Positions 17,859-26,517 of a stretch of 64,000 nucleotides of DNA are shown here, one piece after another. The position numbers and the translations under genes are program-made. Origin of the DNA: Variovorax sp. PBL-E5 (GTDB lineage Bacteria; Pseudomonadota; Gammaproteobacteria; Burkholderiales; Burkholderiaceae_C). The stretch lies in the NCBI RefSeq assembly GCF_901827185.1, contig NZ_LR594671.1:3596001-3660000 (forward strand), in the 5' to 3' direction. The notes beneath the pieces are model-generated. The model was not told the origin of the DNA, ran no database searches, and saw only the letters and a list, made by a program, of their open reading frames with translations. How positions within the stretch are numbered: the stretch's first letter is position 1; each line of letters starts with the position of its first letter.

Positions 17859-18271
17859 GCCACTCGGACACGGCGGCGGCGCCCTTCAACATCGGCCAGG
17901 CGGCGGCACGCTCGGGCGTCTCGGCCAAGATGGTGCGGCACTACGAATCGCTGGGGCTGGTGCCCCGCGTGAACCGCACCGACGCGGGCTACCGGCAGTA
18001 CACCGACAACGACGTGCACACGCTGCGCTTCATCCGGCGCGCGCGGGCGCTCGGCTTCGGCATGGCGGAGATCGCGGAGCTGCTCAAGCTGTGGCAGAAC
18101 AGGCGCCGCGCGAGCGCGGACGTGAAGCGCATCGCGCTCGCCCATGCGGCCGACCTCAGCCGGCGTATCGAGGAAATGGCCGCGATGAAGCGCACGCTGG
18201 AGCGCCTGGCCGACTGCTGCCACGGCGACCAGCGGCCGGACTGCCCGATCCTCGACGAGCTGGCCGACTGA
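17855..18271 (+). CDS. cueR: MerR-family copper-sensing regulator CueR
   Basis: The 138-residue protein has a MerR winged helix ([25 protein letters not shown]), a long dimerisation helix and the C-terminal metal loop CHGDQRPDC. Two cysteines seven residues apart are the Cu(I) ligands of CueR. It activates the promoter upstream of copA by twisting the long spacer when Cu(I) binds, and here it is encoded in that same operon. The start codon overlaps the copA stop (ATGA). Confidence 0.95.
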   Translation: MSHSDTAAAPFNIGQAAARSGVSAKMVRHYESLGLVPRVNRTDAGYRQYTDNDVHTLRFIRRARALGFGMAEIAELLKLWQNRRRASADVKRIALAHAADLSRRIEEMAAMKRTLERLADCCHGDQRPDCPILDELAD

Positions 18272-18286
18272 GTCCGCCGCGCGGCT

Positions 18287-18583
18287 TCAGCGCGCCGGTT
18301 CAATCTGCGTGACCGTGAGGCTGCCGTCGACCATCTCGGCCTTGAAATGGACCTTGTCGCCGACATGCACGGCGTCGAGCATGCCCGGGTCCCTGACCTT
18401 GAACATCATCGTCATGCCGGGCATGTCGAGGTTCTTGAGCGGCCCGTGCCTGAGGGTGAGCAGGCCGCGGTCCTTCTCGACCTTGCGGACCTCGCCGTCG
18501 CTCAGATCGGGCGCCTGCGCGTGAGCCATGCCCGCGAGGGCGAGCAGGGTCGCCGCGAGGATCTTGCCGATTGGTTTTTGCAT
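18287..18583 (-). CDS. CusF-like periplasmic copper-binding protein
   Basis: This 98-residue protein has a signal peptide ending near MAHAQA and an OB-fold CusF/CusX domain. The methionine-rich metal site is in DMPGMTMMFKV and the downstream HVGDKVHFKAE matches the family. CusF is a periplasmic Cu(I)/Ag(I) metallochaperone. It is the last gene of the minus-strand copper run, 15 bp after the multicopper oxidase gene, and converges on cueR. Confidence 0.9.
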   Translation of the reverse strand: MQKPIGKILAATLLALAGMAHAQAPDLSDGEVRKVEKDRGLLTLRHGPLKNLDMPGMTMMFKVRDPGMLDAVHVGDKVHFKAEMVDGSLTVTQIEPAR

Positions 18584-18598
18584 CCGGTTTTCCCTTGT

Positions 18599-20023
18599 TC
18601 AATGGCCGGCATGGCCGTTCGGTTTGCGCACCTGCACTTCCACCTCGGCGGCCGGCATGTTGCGCACCGGCATGGCCGCCGGGCCGGCGCCCGGTGCGCG
18701 CGGCACCTGCGCCAGCGCGGCGCTCTGCTCGTGCGCGACGGTGCCGGCAGGATGCCTGTACCAGCCGGGGTCCGTGTAGTCGCCGGGCTTCTGGCCGCGG
18801 CGAACCTTGACTACGCTGAACATCCCGCCCATCTCGACCGGACCGAAGGGCCCTGCGCCGCTCATCATCGGCGCGGTATTGTCGGGCAGAGGCATCTGCA
18901 TCCGCGCCATGTCGCCCATGCCGCGCCCGCCCATCGCCATGTAGTCGGGCACCAGCTGCGTGATCTTGCCGACCAGGTCGCTCTGATCGACGCCGATCAT
19001 CGTCGGCAGGTCGTGGCCCATCGCGTTCATCGTGTGGTGGCTCTTGTGGCAGTGCAGCGCCCAGTCGCCCTCCGCATCGGCGATGAATTCGATCTGGCGC
19101 ATCTGGCCCACCGCGACGTCGGTCGTCACTTCGGGCCAGCGCGCACCCTGCGGCACCGGCCCGCCGTCGGTACCGGTCACCATGAACTCATGCCCGTGCA
19201 GGTGCATCGGATGATTGGTCATGGTGAGGTTGCCGAAACGGATGCGCACCCGGTCGTTGTGCCGCACGTTGAGCGAGTCGATGCCGGGGAAGATGCGGCT
19301 GTTCCATGACCAGAGGTTGAAGTCCAGCATGGTCATGATCTTCGGCGTCGCGCTGCCGGGCTCGATGTCGTAGGCGTTGAGCAGGAAGACGAAGTCGCGG
19401 TCCACCTCGGCGATCAGCGGATGGGCGGCCTTCGGATGCGTGACCCAAAAGCCCATCATCCCCATCGCCATCTGCACCATCTCGTCCGCATGCGGGTGGT
19501 ACATGAAGGTGCCCGGGCGGCGTGCGACGAACTCGTGGACGAAGGTCTTGCCCGGCGGGATGGCCGGCTGCGTCAGCCCGCTGACGCCGTCCATCCCGTT
19601 GGGCAGGCGCTGGCCGTGCCAGTGGACGCTGGTGTGCTCGGGCAGCCGGTTGGTGACGAAGATGCGCACGCGGTCGCCTTCGACGACCTCGATCGTCGGA
19701 CCCGGCGACTGGCCGTTGTAGCCCCAGAGCCCGGCCTTGAAGCCGGGCGCCATCTCGCGCACCACGGGCTCGGCGACGAGGTGGAATTCCTTCACGCCGT
19801 CGTTCATGCGCCAGGGCAGCGTCCAGCCGTTGAGCGTGACGACGGGGTTGTAGGGCCGGCCGCTCGTCGGCGCGAGCGGCGGCATGGTGTCGGGGCGGGT
19901 CTGCAGCGCGGGTTCGGGCAGCGCGACCATGGCCGCGCGCGCGACCGAGGTGGCCGCGACCGCGCCGGCGATCGCGCCCGCGCCGCCGAGAAAATTGCGT
20001 CGATGATGATTCATGTCGCTCAT
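18599..20023 (-). CDS. Multicopper oxidase (copper resistance, CopA-like)
   Basis: The 474-residue protein carries a Tat signal (HHRRNFLGG) and three cupredoxin domains. Copper ligands are visible as HWHGQ and HPHAD in the first domain and HPMHLHGHEF and HCHKSHH with a downstream Met in the last. These form the type 1 site and the trinuclear centre. Met-rich runs near the C-terminus (GMGDMARMQMPL) are typical of copper-tolerance oxidases. It would oxidise Cu(I) to less toxic Cu(II) in the periplasm. The start at 20023 is supported by the ATGA overlap with the upstream efflux gene. Confidence 0.92.
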   Translation of the reverse strand: MSDMNHHRRNFLGGAGAIAGAVAATSVARAAMVALPEPALQTRPDTMPPLAPTSGRPYNPVVTLNGWTLPWRMNDGVKEFHLVAEPVVREMAPGFKAGLWGYNGQSPGPTIEVVEGDRVRIFVTNRLPEHTSVHWHGQRLPNGMDGVSGLTQPAIPPGKTFVHEFVARRPGTFMYHPHADEMVQMAMGMMGFWVTHPKAAHPLIAEVDRDFVFLLNAYDIEPGSATPKIMTMLDFNLWSWNSRIFPGIDSLNVRHNDRVRIRFGNLTMTNHPMHLHGHEFMVTGTDGGPVPQGARWPEVTTDVAVGQMRQIEFIADAEGDWALHCHKSHHTMNAMGHDLPTMIGVDQSDLVGKITQLVPDYMAMGGRGMGDMARMQMPLPDNTAPMMSGAGPFGPVEMGGMFSVVKVRRGQKPGDYTDPGWYRHPAGTVAHEQSAALAQVPRAPGAGPAAMPVRNMPAAEVEVQVRKPNGHAGH

Positions 20024-21429
20024 TCGAAAAGAGGGCTGGTCGACGCGGCCGATGCGATCGGCCTGCCAATCACCGACGCCGCGAGCGCGGCATCGGCCAG
20101 CCAGAACTGTTGTTGCGCCTGCAGCGCGGCATCGACGCCCGCGATCTGGTCGCGTGCATCGGCCAGGAGCTCGAACACGCCGATCAGCATGCCGTTGTAG
20201 CGAAGCAGGTTCTCGTCGGCCATGCTCTGGCGCAGCGGCACGACGTCGTCGCGCTCGTGGCGCGCGATGTCGTAGGCGCTGCGGTAGCCGGAATAGGCCT
20301 CGCGCAGCCGCGACGTGGCATCGCGCACCGTGGCGTCGTAGCGATGGGCGGCCGCGAGCGCCTGCGCATCCATCGCGCCGCGCTGGGCCGTGCCCCAGTC
20401 GAACAGCGGCAGCCGGATGTCGAGCTCGAAGCCGCGGCGCGTGCCGCGCGCGCCGGTGCCGTTGTCGAACACCGTGTCGCGCCGCAGGCCGGCATCGACG
20501 CCGACGAAGCTCGGCAGCAGGTTCATGCCCTGCGACTTGCCGGCGATCTCGAGCCGTTCGCGCGCAAGCTGGACGTCGAGCCGCTGCGCGGCGGCGGTCG
20601 CGGCCACCTCGTGCGCATCGCGCGGCGCATCGGGCAGCTCGGGCAGGCGCGGCGGCAACTGCAGCCTCGCGGCTTGCGCATCGTCCAGGCCGAGCGCACG
20701 AACCAGCGCCTCGCGGGCCGCGATGCTCGCATGTCGCGCCGCTGCGAGCCGCGCCATGGCATCGGACTGGAACAGTTGCTGGCGCGCGCGCTGCAGCGGG
20801 CTGAAGTTGCCGGCCTGCTGCATGCGCCGCGCGAGTTCCGCGCTGGCCTCGGCGGCCTCGTTCACCTGCCCGGCGTACTGCAGCGACTGCTGCGCTCCGA
20901 CGGCGCGCACCCAGGCCTGCCGGACCTGCGTGACCTGATCGACGATGGCGCCCGCCAGCATCAGCCTCGCCTCGGCCTCGCGGTTCTGCGCGACCGACCG
21001 GCGCTGCGGCCACAGGAGCAGGTCGAGCAGGCCGAAGGACAGCAGCCGGTCGAGCTCCAGCTGCGGATTCAGCCGCATGCGTTCGAAAGTGAAGACCGGG
21101 TTCGCCGGCCGGCCGCTCTGCACGGCGCCCGCGATCTCGGCCCCGGCCTGCGCCAGCAGCGCCTGCACGGCCGGGCTGTTGGCGAGCGCCAGTTGCACGG
21201 CATCGTCCTGCGACAGCGGCCTCGACAGCAGGTCCGTGGCCAGTGCCGTGCGTGCCTGCCGCTCGGCGTCGGTGCGGGCGAGCGTGAGCTTGCCCTCGGT
21301 GAAGGATCGGGTGCGGGTGTTCGCCTGCTGCAGCGCGTCGTCGATGCCGACCGTGGCGCAGCCCGCGAGCAGCAAGGTGCCGGCGGCAGGCAAGATGGCC
21401 GACCAACGGGCCGGCGATGAATGGAACAT
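20020..21429 (-). CDS. Outer-membrane efflux lipoprotein (TolC/CusC-type)
   Basis: This 469-residue protein has a lipoprotein signal with lipobox LLLAGCA (cysteine near residue 24) and two OEP repeats rich in Ala/Gln/Leu coiled coil, as in TolC-family outer-membrane factors. Such proteins form the outer channel of tripartite pumps. No RND pump or membrane-fusion gene is in the window, so it may serve a pump encoded elsewhere. Alternatively it may act with the oxidase, as CopB-type proteins do with CopA; that is inference. Its stop overlaps the oxidase start. Confidence 0.88.
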   Translation of the reverse strand: MFHSSPARWSAILPAAGTLLLAGCATVGIDDALQQANTRTRSFTEGKLTLARTDAERQARTALATDLLSRPLSQDDAVQLALANSPAVQALLAQAGAEIAGAVQSGRPANPVFTFERMRLNPQLELDRLLSFGLLDLLLWPQRRSVAQNREAEARLMLAGAIVDQVTQVRQAWVRAVGAQQSLQYAGQVNEAAEASAELARRMQQAGNFSPLQRARQQLFQSDAMARLAAARHASIAAREALVRALGLDDAQAARLQLPPRLPELPDAPRDAHEVAATAAAQRLDVQLARERLEIAGKSQGMNLLPSFVGVDAGLRRDTVFDNGTGARGTRRGFELDIRLPLFDWGTAQRGAMDAQALAAAHRYDATVRDATSRLREAYSGYRSAYDIARHERDDVVPLRQSMADENLLRYNGMLIGVFELLADARDQIAGVDAALQAQQQFWLADAALAASVIGRPIASAASTSPLFE

Positions 21430-21549
21430 GGGGTCCTCGCAATGTTCATGAACGGAGTGGCGTCGCAGGCCCCGGGGCCTGCGACGACAAGCAATGCAGG
21501 AATGAATGCCCGTGCACCGGCAGCGCGGGCTGCCGGCGACGTGGCGCGC

Positions 21550-21957
21550 CTATGCGCGGGGAGGTTTGTCGGGAACGCGTGGCGCGAGCGTCGCCATCGC
21601 GTCGGCAGGCTCTGCCGGATCGGCTTGCGGCACAGGCGCGAGCAGTGCGACCGCCAGCACGCCCGTCAACGCCGCCGCATGGCAGGCGGCGCAGAGGCTG
21701 CAGCTCGCGCACTGCGAGGCGCCGAGGTCCGGCTGCGCTTTGGCGCTCTTCGCGTGTGCGGGATGGTGGGTTTGCGTGGCCGATGCGTGATCGTGCATGG
21801 CATGTTCATGCGGCTGCGCATGGCCTCCCACGGCGGCCGCCGCCGGCGCCGGCATGCGTGCCGTGCAAACGCCCATCGACGCCGCCGCGTAACCCTGGAA
21901 GGGCACGGCAAGCATCACGAGCCAGAGCAGGAGCACGCGGACGCGAAACATCGGCAA
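21550..21957 (-). CDS. His/Cys-rich secreted protein, probably copper-linked
   Basis: This 135-residue protein has a signal peptide (VLLLWLVMLAVPFQGYAAA). The mature part is rich in His (HAQPHEHAMHDHA, HHPAH) and has a tight cysteine cluster, CASCSLCAACH. These are likely soft-metal ligands, and a periplasmic copper-binding role fits its place 120 bp upstream of the efflux gene in the copper run. The CAACH string resembles a heme site but the rest does not look like a cytochrome. It resembles DUF2946-type copper-locus proteins in layout; I cannot confirm the family. Confidence 0.6.
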   Translation of the reverse strand: MPMFRVRVLLLWLVMLAVPFQGYAAASMGVCTARMPAPAAAAVGGHAQPHEHAMHDHASATQTHHPAHAKSAKAQPDLGASQCASCSLCAACHAAALTGVLAVALLAPVPQADPAEPADAMATLAPRVPDKPPRA

Positions 21958-21984
21958 ATTCTATCGGCCGCCGCGCTGCGCGGA

Positions 21985-22662
21985 TCAGGCCGGTGCGAGC
22001 GTCAGGCGCACTGTGCTGCGATCGACCGCCACCGCATAGCCGAGATCGTCGGCCAGCGACTGCAACGCGATGACGTCGATCGCCAGCTTGCGCGGCGCGC
22101 GGTGCGCCTGCTTCATCGGGTCCGCAGCGTCGGAGGCGCCGCGCGCCGCGGTGAAGCGCAATGCGTCGGCACCCTCGGCCTCGACGCGGATGGCGCTGAT
22201 CTGCGGCGCACTGTCGTGCAGATAGCTCAGCGCGCCGAGGAACATGTAGCGCACGGCGGCGCCCGCAGGAAAGCGCGGCTCGGCCTCTTCGGGCTCGAGT
22301 CCGTCGCCGACCTGGAGGCCGATGCCGCTGAACTCGAAGGCCGTGCGCATCAGCCCCGTGCACTGCGCCACCAGCGCGCTGCGGGTGATGCCGTCGTCGC
22401 TGACCGCGAGCTCCCAGTCGCGCAGCGAGCGCACGCCGCTGACCAGCGCGACGACCTGGTCCTCGACCAGGGCGATGCGCTCTTCCCAGGCCGCCTCGTC
22501 GACGGCCGGCGCCGAGGCCTGCCGCTTAAGCATGAGCAGGCCCATGCGGATCACCGACATCGGCGCGGCCATGTCGTGGCGCAGCGCCGGCAGCACGCGC
22601 GTGAGCAGCTCGTGACGCACGCCGGCGGCGATCCAGCTGCGGGCCCCGGGGGATGCCTTCAT
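21985..22662 (-). CDS. Histidine-kinase-like phosphotransfer protein (ChpT-like layout)
   Basis: This 225-residue soluble protein starts with a helical segment carrying ALRHDMAAPMSVIRMG, where H29 is a plausible phospho-acceptor. It resembles the HD-x-x-x-P helix of two-component dimerisation domains and of ChpT. The C-terminal half (VRYMFLGALSYLHDSAP, then LAIDVIALQSLADDLGYAV) looks like a degenerate kinase ATPase fold without readable N, D or G boxes. It may therefore pass phosphate rather than make it. Its ATG overlaps the stop of the response-regulator gene. The family assignment is from motif reading only. Confidence 0.6.
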   Translation of the reverse strand: MKASPGARSWIAAGVRHELLTRVLPALRHDMAAPMSVIRMGLLMLKRQASAPAVDEAAWEERIALVEDQVVALVSGVRSLRDWELAVSDDGITRSALVAQCTGLMRTAFEFSGIGLQVGDGLEPEEAEPRFPAGAAVRYMFLGALSYLHDSAPQISAIRVEAEGADALRFTAARGASDAADPMKQAHRAPRKLAIDVIALQSLADDLGYAVAVDRSTVRLTLAPA

Positions 22663-23021
22663 TGCGCGGCGTACGCCGCCAGGATGCGGTCGAGCGTTTC
22701 GAAGTCGATCGGCTTTTGCAGGTGATGGTCGAACAGGCCGGCCTCGGAGGCCTCCGGCGATTCATCGGCCGCGAAGCCCGAGATGGCCACCAGCAGCAAG
22801 GGCTTGCCCGCGGCGCCGGCACGCAGCCGGCGCGCGACCTCGTGCCCCGGAAAATCGGGCAGCGTGAGATCGATCAGCGCGACGTCGAAGGCCTGCTGCG
22901 CGGCCGCATCCATGGCCTGCTGCGCCGTGTAGGCACAACGCGCGCCGTGGTCCTGAAGCGCCAGCAGCTCCTGCAGAAGGTCGGCCGCGGCCTCGTTGTC
23001 GTCGACGATCAGTACGTTCAC
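22659..23021 (-). CDS. Single-domain response regulator
   Basis: This 120-residue protein is a receiver domain alone: acidic pair in NVLIVDDNEAA, phospho-acceptor D51 in ALIDLTLPD, and the conserved lysine in LQKPIDF. It has no output domain, so it probably acts in a phosphorelay with the adjacent H-containing protein. The start is taken as the GTG at 23021, where homology begins. The frame stays open upstream to 23240 through a CTGG repeat, so a longer N-terminus cannot be excluded. Confidence 0.82.
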   Translation of the reverse strand: MNVLIVDDNEAAADLLQELLALQDHGARCAYTAQQAMDAAAQQAFDVALIDLTLPDFPGHEVARRLRAGAAGKPLLLVAISGFAADESPEASEAGLFDHHLQKPIDFETLDRILAAYAAQ

Positions 23022-23123
23022 AGCACGTGCCTTGGAAAAAGCCTCAGAGTATCGGAGGCGAAAGCGCGAACGCGCGTAGGCAATTTGCCAATGTTGAAGC
23101 GCGGGGCCGATTTCGGTGCGACC

Positions 23124-23157
<34 letters not shown>

Positions 23158-23257
23158 AGCGCGGCGGCTCGCCATGGATCGGCCTGTTCACGGCATCTCG
23201 TGCTTGCGCTGCGCTCACTACACTGGACTGCCGCATCCACAACACCCTGCCCCCGCC

Positions 23258-23884
23258 ATGGAAATCCTCACCCTGGTGACGCTGATCGTCATCGGCGCCT
23301 ACATCCTCCGGGCCAGAGATCAGAGCCGCCGCATCGCCCTCCTGGGAAGCCATCTCGGCAAATACCAGATCGAGCGGCTGATGGAAAGCCTGACCGAGGG
23401 CTACCTGCGCTGCCTCGGCGAAGACGATCCCGAGCGCCGCGCGCAGATATGGCGCCTGCTGAACACGACGGAAGAAGCGCTGGCGACGCAGTTCAACAGC
23501 TTTGTCGCGGATTTTTCCCGCCTCGCCGAGGCCGACACGCGCGTCAGCAGGCTCGCAGTGGCCGTCCCCTACGCCGACCGGCTGTTCCCCGCCCTGACCT
23601 TCGACGCGCGCCGGGTTTTCGCGATCCATGCGCAGGGCATCGACAGCGCGGCAAAGAACAGCCTGGGCCGGCCACCGAAGAGCAATGCCTTCCTCATGTC
23701 GGCCGAGCTGTTCCTCATGCAGCACACCTGCCACTGGTTCTGCCGCTCGAAGACCGTGGCGTCCGCGCGCATGCTGGCCCGGCACAAGACCTCGTATGCG
23801 CAGTTGATCGACGCGGTGGCGCCGGAGACGCGCCGGGCCTATTGCGCGTTGATCGGGGCGCACGATGCGCCCTCACGCATGTAA
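23258..23884 (+). CDS. Hypothetical protein with N-terminal membrane helix
   Basis: I do not recognise this 208-residue protein. One predicted N-terminal helix (ILTLVTLIVIGAYIL) anchors a soluble, mostly helical domain with conserved-looking pieces such as LLNTTEEALATQFNSFVADFSRL and a Cys/His-containing stretch, MQHTCHWFCRSK. It is divergent from the response-regulator operon, with the CTGG repeat in the shared upstream region. The ATG at 23258 begins the membrane helix; a longer frame to 23027 is open but passes through the repeat. Confidence 0.65.
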   Translation: MEILTLVTLIVIGAYILRARDQSRRIALLGSHLGKYQIERLMESLTEGYLRCLGEDDPERRAQIWRLLNTTEEALATQFNSFVADFSRLAEADTRVSRLAVAVPYADRLFPALTFDARRVFAIHAQGIDSAAKNSLGRPPKSNAFLMSAELFLMQHTCHWFCRSKTVASARMLARHKTSYAQLIDAVAPETRRAYCALIGAHDAPSRM

Positions 23885-23948
23885 GCTGCAGGTGCTGCTG
23901 TCGCGCCGGTGCCCAAGCCTGCCGGCCATGCCCTTGAAGGAGCCGCCC

Positions 23949-24848
23949 ATGCCAGTCGTTTTCCGACCCGCTCATGCCGAGGAACTGGGACGCGCCGAGG
24001 AGCTCGTCGTTTCCAGCATCAACGACCTCTGCGAACGGCACGGCTTCGGCCGGATGGCCAGCTTGCGCCCGCCTCATTTTCAGAACTTTTCGCTGCAGGA
24101 CGATCCGGATGGGTTGTGGGTGGCCGAAGAGGCGGGGCAGATCCTGGGCTTCACCCACAGCTGGGTCTGCGGTGACCTGTGGTTTCTCTCGGAATTGTTC
24201 GTGTCTCCGGCTCACCAGGGGCGCGGCATCGGCAATGAGCTACTGACGCGAGCGCTGGCGCATGCGCAAAAAGCGGCCAGCACCCGCAAGGCGCTGATCA
24301 CATTCACCTTCAACACGGTATCGCAAGGGCTCTATATCCGGCACGGGCTGTTCCCGCGGCTTCCGATCTACTTGTTGAAGGTCAATGCACAGACCTTGGC
24401 GCTTCATTTGCAAGGCACGCAACTTCGCTGCGTTCCGCTCGAAGACACCGCTTCCGATCTGGAGAGCCTTGCCAGGATCGATGCCGAAGCCCTGGGCGTG
24501 TCGCGCGAGAAGCATCACAGGTACTTGATCCACGACCAGGCGATGCGCGGCGTCATCCTCCATGCAGGCGCCGATCGCGTCGGCTATGCCTACGTCAGTG
24601 CCGACGGGCATGTCGGGCCACTGGCGGTCACGCATCCCGAGGCTTGCGGCGAGGCGTTCCGGGCCGCGTTGCACCTGGCGGCGCAGAGCGGCGCGCCGAA
24701 TGTGTCGGCATTCCTTCCCGGCGTGAGCGCGACGCTGGGTGTCGCCATCGCGCATGGGATGCGCATCACGCTTCCGATGGTGCTGATGTCCGCACAGGCC
24801 TTTGGCGACTGGACCCGATACCTGCCTCGCAATCCGGGCTTCATGTGA
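23949..24848 (+). CDS. GNAT family N-acetyltransferase
   Basis: The 299-residue protein has a GNAT domain in its first half. The acetyl-CoA pyrophosphate loop is in LFVSPAHQGRGIGNELL at about residues 82–98, followed by the family's beta-bulge and FNTVSQGLYIRHGL. The second half (about 155–299) looks like a second, degenerate GNAT-like fold, as in tandem acetyltransferases. The acceptor is unknown. The ATG at 23949 has aaggag seven bases upstream; an ATG 21 bases earlier is possible. Confidence 0.86.
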   Translation: MPVVFRPAHAEELGRAEELVVSSINDLCERHGFGRMASLRPPHFQNFSLQDDPDGLWVAEEAGQILGFTHSWVCGDLWFLSELFVSPAHQGRGIGNELLTRALAHAQKAASTRKALITFTFNTVSQGLYIRHGLFPRLPIYLLKVNAQTLALHLQGTQLRCVPLEDTASDLESLARIDAEALGVSREKHHRYLIHDQAMRGVILHAGADRVGYAYVSADGHVGPLAVTHPEACGEAFRAALHLAAQSGAPNVSAFLPGVSATLGVAIAHGMRITLPMVLMSAQAFGDWTRYLPRNPGFM

Positions 24849-24900
24849 CTTCGGCGGAGTGGGCCGGGCCGTTTTCCATCCAGGACTCGCGCGACCCTGG

Positions 24901-24952
24901 TTGATCTGCAGGCAGGTTTGTCTTAAGATCTATTCAAAATAGATCTTAAGAC
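24901..24952 (+). promoter_or_regulatory. nnrS promoter with NsrR-like palindromic operator
   Basis: A perfect 15-bp inverted repeat (arm GTCTTAAGATCTATT, loop CAA) fills 24920–24952. Its core AAGAT-(13 bases)-ATCTT has the 23-bp, 11-1-11 layout of NsrR sites (AAGATGYATTT-N-AAATRCATCTT) with few differences. A TTGATC -35 at 24901 and TAAGAT -10 at 24924, 17 bp apart, place the expected transcript start inside the palindrome. Bound NsrR would block initiation, and nitric oxide would relieve it. NnrS next door fits. A hairpin in the mRNA is an alternative. Confidence 0.72.
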
Positions 24953-24955
24953 GCC

Positions 24956-26170
24956 ATGCAAAACCCAGAGCCGCTCCAGACGACGCCGCGTCCGCAGCCG
25001 CAGTTGTCGGCGTTTCTCGGCATGGGATTCCGGCCGCTCTATCCGGCCGGCACCTTCTGGGCCGCCGCCTCGATCGGCATCTGGATCTTCGCGCCCCGGC
25101 TTGCATCGGGAACGCTGGCAGGACCGGCCTGGCATGCGCACGAAATGCTGTGGGGTTTCGTGGCGACCATGGCGGTGGGCTTCCTGATGACGGCCGGCGC
25201 CACGTGGACGGGCATCAATCCGATGCAAGGCAAGACCCTGGCCCTGGCGTGCCTGCTCTGGACGATCGCGCGCATCGGCTTCCTGTGCGCATCGCCGCTG
25301 GGGTTCGTGATCGCCGCGGCCAGCGAACTGACCTTCTTCGCGCTGGCCGCTGCGGCGCTCGGGCGTGCCGTTCACACCGCCAGAAACCGGCGCAACTACG
25401 GGATCCCGTGGCTGGTCCTCGCGCTCGGCGCGGCGGACGGCCTCTATTTGCTGGCCGCCTGGCAAGGCGACTATTCGCTGCTGATGCAGCGTTTCGATGC
25501 GGGCTTGCTGTGCATGGCCGTCATCGCGCTGCTCATCACACGGCGGGTGATTCCGTTCTTCGCAATGAGAGCCGTCGAAGGACTGAAGATTCCGATGCAC
25601 GAGCGCAGCGGACGGTGGCAGCTGGCAGCAGGCGCACTGGCCGTGCTGTTCACGCTGCTGCAATGGCATTTCGCGCTGGCACTGGCACTCGCATGCACGG
25701 CCTTCCTGTGCGGAGTGCAGTTGCTCGACTGGAAGCCGCTCGCGGTCCGGCGCCGCCCGATCCTGTGGATTCTCTATGTGGGCCATGCATGCCTCGGCGT
25801 GGGACTGCTGCTCGCCGCATTGCATTCCCTGGGCCTGGTCCAACGCGCGGCGATTCACGTCCACGTCCTTGCGATCGGCGGCTTTTCCGTCCTCATCGTG
25901 GGCATGATGACGCGCACCGCACTGGGCCACCTGGGCCGGCCCCTGGTGCTCGATCGGATGTCGAAGGCATGCTATTGCCTGATGCTGGCGGCATTCGTCC
26001 TGCGACTGATCGCCCTCGCGCCCTCGAATGCCAGCTTCGTCGTGCTCCAGCTTGCGGCCATTGCGTGGATCGGCGCGTTCGCCCTCTATCTGTGGCGCTT
26101 CGTGCCGATGATGATTCGACCCGTCCCCGAACGCGGCGGCCCGGCGAAGGTGCTGATCAAGCGATCGTGA
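24956..26170 (+). CDS. nnrS: NnrS family heme- and copper-containing membrane protein
   Basis: This 404-residue inner-membrane protein has about twelve predicted helices. It carries family landmarks [17 protein letters not shown] near the N-terminus, [10 protein letters not shown], the loop [16 protein letters not shown] and [23 protein letters not shown] with its conserved histidine. NnrS proteins are heme- and copper-containing and protect against nitric oxide stress. A palindrome resembling an NsrR site sits three bases before the ATG. fdxA follows 23 bp downstream and may be co-expressed. Confidence 0.93.
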   Translation: MQNPEPLQTTPRPQPQLSAFLGMGFRPLYPAGTFWAAASIGIWIFAPRLASGTLAGPAWHAHEMLWGFVATMAVGFLMTAGATWTGINPMQGKTLALACLLWTIARIGFLCASPLGFVIAAASELTFFALAAAALGRAVHTARNRRNYGIPWLVLALGAADGLYLLAAWQGDYSLLMQRFDAGLLCMAVIALLITRRVIPFFAMRAVEGLKIPMHERSGRWQLAAGALAVLFTLLQWHFALALALACTAFLCGVQLLDWKPLAVRRRPILWILYVGHACLGVGLLLAALHSLGLVQRAAIHVHVLAIGGFSVLIVGMMTRTALGHLGRPLVLDRMSKACYCLMLAAFVLRLIALAPSNASFVVLQLAAIAWIGAFALYLWRFVPMMIRPVPERGGPAKVLIKRS

Positions 26171-26193
26171 CGCCGGGCGCATGGTGGATTCGC

Positions 26194-26517
26194 ATGACCT
26201 ACGTCGTGACCGAGAGTTGCATCCGGTGCAAGTACACGGACTGTGTGCACGTTTGCCCGACCGATGCGTTTCGCGAAGGCCCGAACTTCCTGGCCATTGG
26301 ACCCGACGATTGCATCGACTGCGCGCTGTGCGTGGCCGAATGCCCGGTCAACGCGATCTTTGCCGATCGGGACGTCCCGCCCGACCAGGCCCACTTCATC
26401 GAACTCAACGTGGAACTGGCGAGCATCTGGAAGCCCATCGTTCGCAGCAAGGGCGCACTGCCCGACGCGGAAGAATGGGCCCAGGTCAAGACAAAGCTTC
26501 ACCTGTTGGCGCGGTGA
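26194..26517 (+). CDS. fdxA: Seven-iron ferredoxin (3Fe-4S plus 4Fe-4S)
   Basis: The 107-residue protein matches the FdxA/Azotobacter FdI family. Cysteines 9, 17 and 50 should hold the 3Fe-4S cluster and 21, 40, 43 and 46 the 4Fe-4S cluster ([14 protein letters not shown] and [12 protein letters not shown]). The C-terminal extension with Trp ([17 protein letters not shown]) is also typical. It is a small cytoplasmic electron carrier. It follows nnrS closely and its end overlaps the convergent lyase gene by 32 bp. Confidence 0.95.
   Translation: MTYVVTESCIRCKYTDCVHVCPTDAFREGPNFLAIGPDDCIDCALCVAECPVNAIFADRDVPPDQAHFIELNVELASIWKPIVRSKGALPDAEEWAQVKTKLHLLAR

Noticed and set aside
21904..21914. CAACH string as evidence for a c-type cytochrome in the His/Cys-rich protein
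   Set aside because: No other cytochrome features; the surrounding Cys cluster and His pairs suit metal binding better.
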